The translations under genes were made by a program, and so were the position numbers. Source: Providencia heimbachae ATCC 35613 (GTDB taxonomy: Bacteria; Pseudomonadota; Gammaproteobacteria; Enterobacterales; Enterobacteriaceae). Taken from it: a stretch of DNA of 33,168 nt. Below the pieces are notes generated by a model. It searched no databases, had not been told where the DNA came from, and was given only the letters and a program-made list of their open reading frames with translations. This document shows positions 33,072 to 33,168 of this stretch, one piece after another (position 1 is the stretch's first letter; every line of letters begins with the position of its first letter). The stretch spans positions 1 to 33,168 of the forward strand of contig NZ_LXEW01000025.1 in NCBI RefSeq assembly GCF_001655055.1. The letters run 5' to 3'.

Positions 33072-33168
33072 TAAAAATAATCCAACAATCTACTTTAAAT
33101 TAGAATAATGATAAAATACAGTGAGATAAACAAGCAGATTGCTTAATTAAAATTTGCTTCTAATACAT

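Noticed and set aside
1-33168. CRISPR array, tRNA or rRNA genes
   Set aside because: No regularly spaced repeats and no recognisable tRNA or rRNA sequence were seen by eye on either strand.

Overview
The window looks like chromosomal DNA of an AT-rich enteric gammaproteobacterium. The family Morganellaceae, and Providencia in particular, is my best guess. This rests on the close resemblance of NarG/H/J/I/K/L, XylA, XylB and YghU to remembered enterobacterial proteins, combined with AT-rich intergenic DNA; no database search was possible. I see no rRNA, tRNA, CRISPR array, prophage or intact insertion sequence.

Layout, left to right. (1) 3-4208, + strand: the end of an NhaC-type antiporter gene, then xylA and xylB; a palindromic repeat lies between xylA and xylB. 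(2) 12694-4270, - strand: a seven-gene catabolic operon encoding a glycerate-dehydrogenase-like 2-hydroxyacid dehydrogenase, a DhnA/LsrF-type class I aldolase, a zinc polyol-type dehydrogenase, an FGGY sugar kinase, an MFS sugar-acid transporter, a glycerate kinase and a CdaR-type regulator. (3) 21214-13052, - strand: narK-narGHJI, with narL divergent at 21566-22222 and no narX beside it. (4) 22568-28613: a redox module around an AraC/YqhC-like regulator. It holds an exported carboxymuconolactone-decarboxylase-like protein and a YqhD/BDH-type iron alcohol dehydrogenase on -, and a cupin, an exported flavodoxin-fold NAD(P)H:quinone-reductase-like protein and an NmrA-like reductase on +. (5) 29214-32941: a possible 34-residue small ORF, yghU, a CodB-like NCS1 permease, a 277-bp MITE-like element with 19-bp perfect terminal inverted repeats, and a CadR/PbrR-like MerR regulator with a promoter of 19-bp spacing.

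How the genes may work together. The most interesting part is the seven-gene operon. It carries a CdaR regulator, sugar-acid transporter and glycerate kinase, as in galactarate/glucarate regulons, but the usual GarL aldolase and GarR reductase are missing. A dehydrogenase, FGGY kinase, class I aldolase and D-2-hydroxyacid dehydrogenase stand in their place. That set fits a phosphorylating route from an unidentified sugar acid: oxidation, phosphorylation, aldol cleavage to a triose phosphate (probably DHAP) plus tartronate semialdehyde or hydroxypyruvate, reduction to D-glycerate, and phosphorylation to phosphoglycerate. This is inference from family membership. A perfect palindrome next to a CRP-like site precedes the operon.

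The nar block appears to be one anaerobically induced transcription unit with an FNR-like site and four NarL-type heptamers between narK and narL. In the redox module, a 15-bp identical sequence precedes both the iron alcohol dehydrogenase and the cupin gene, suggesting that the AraC-type protein controls both.
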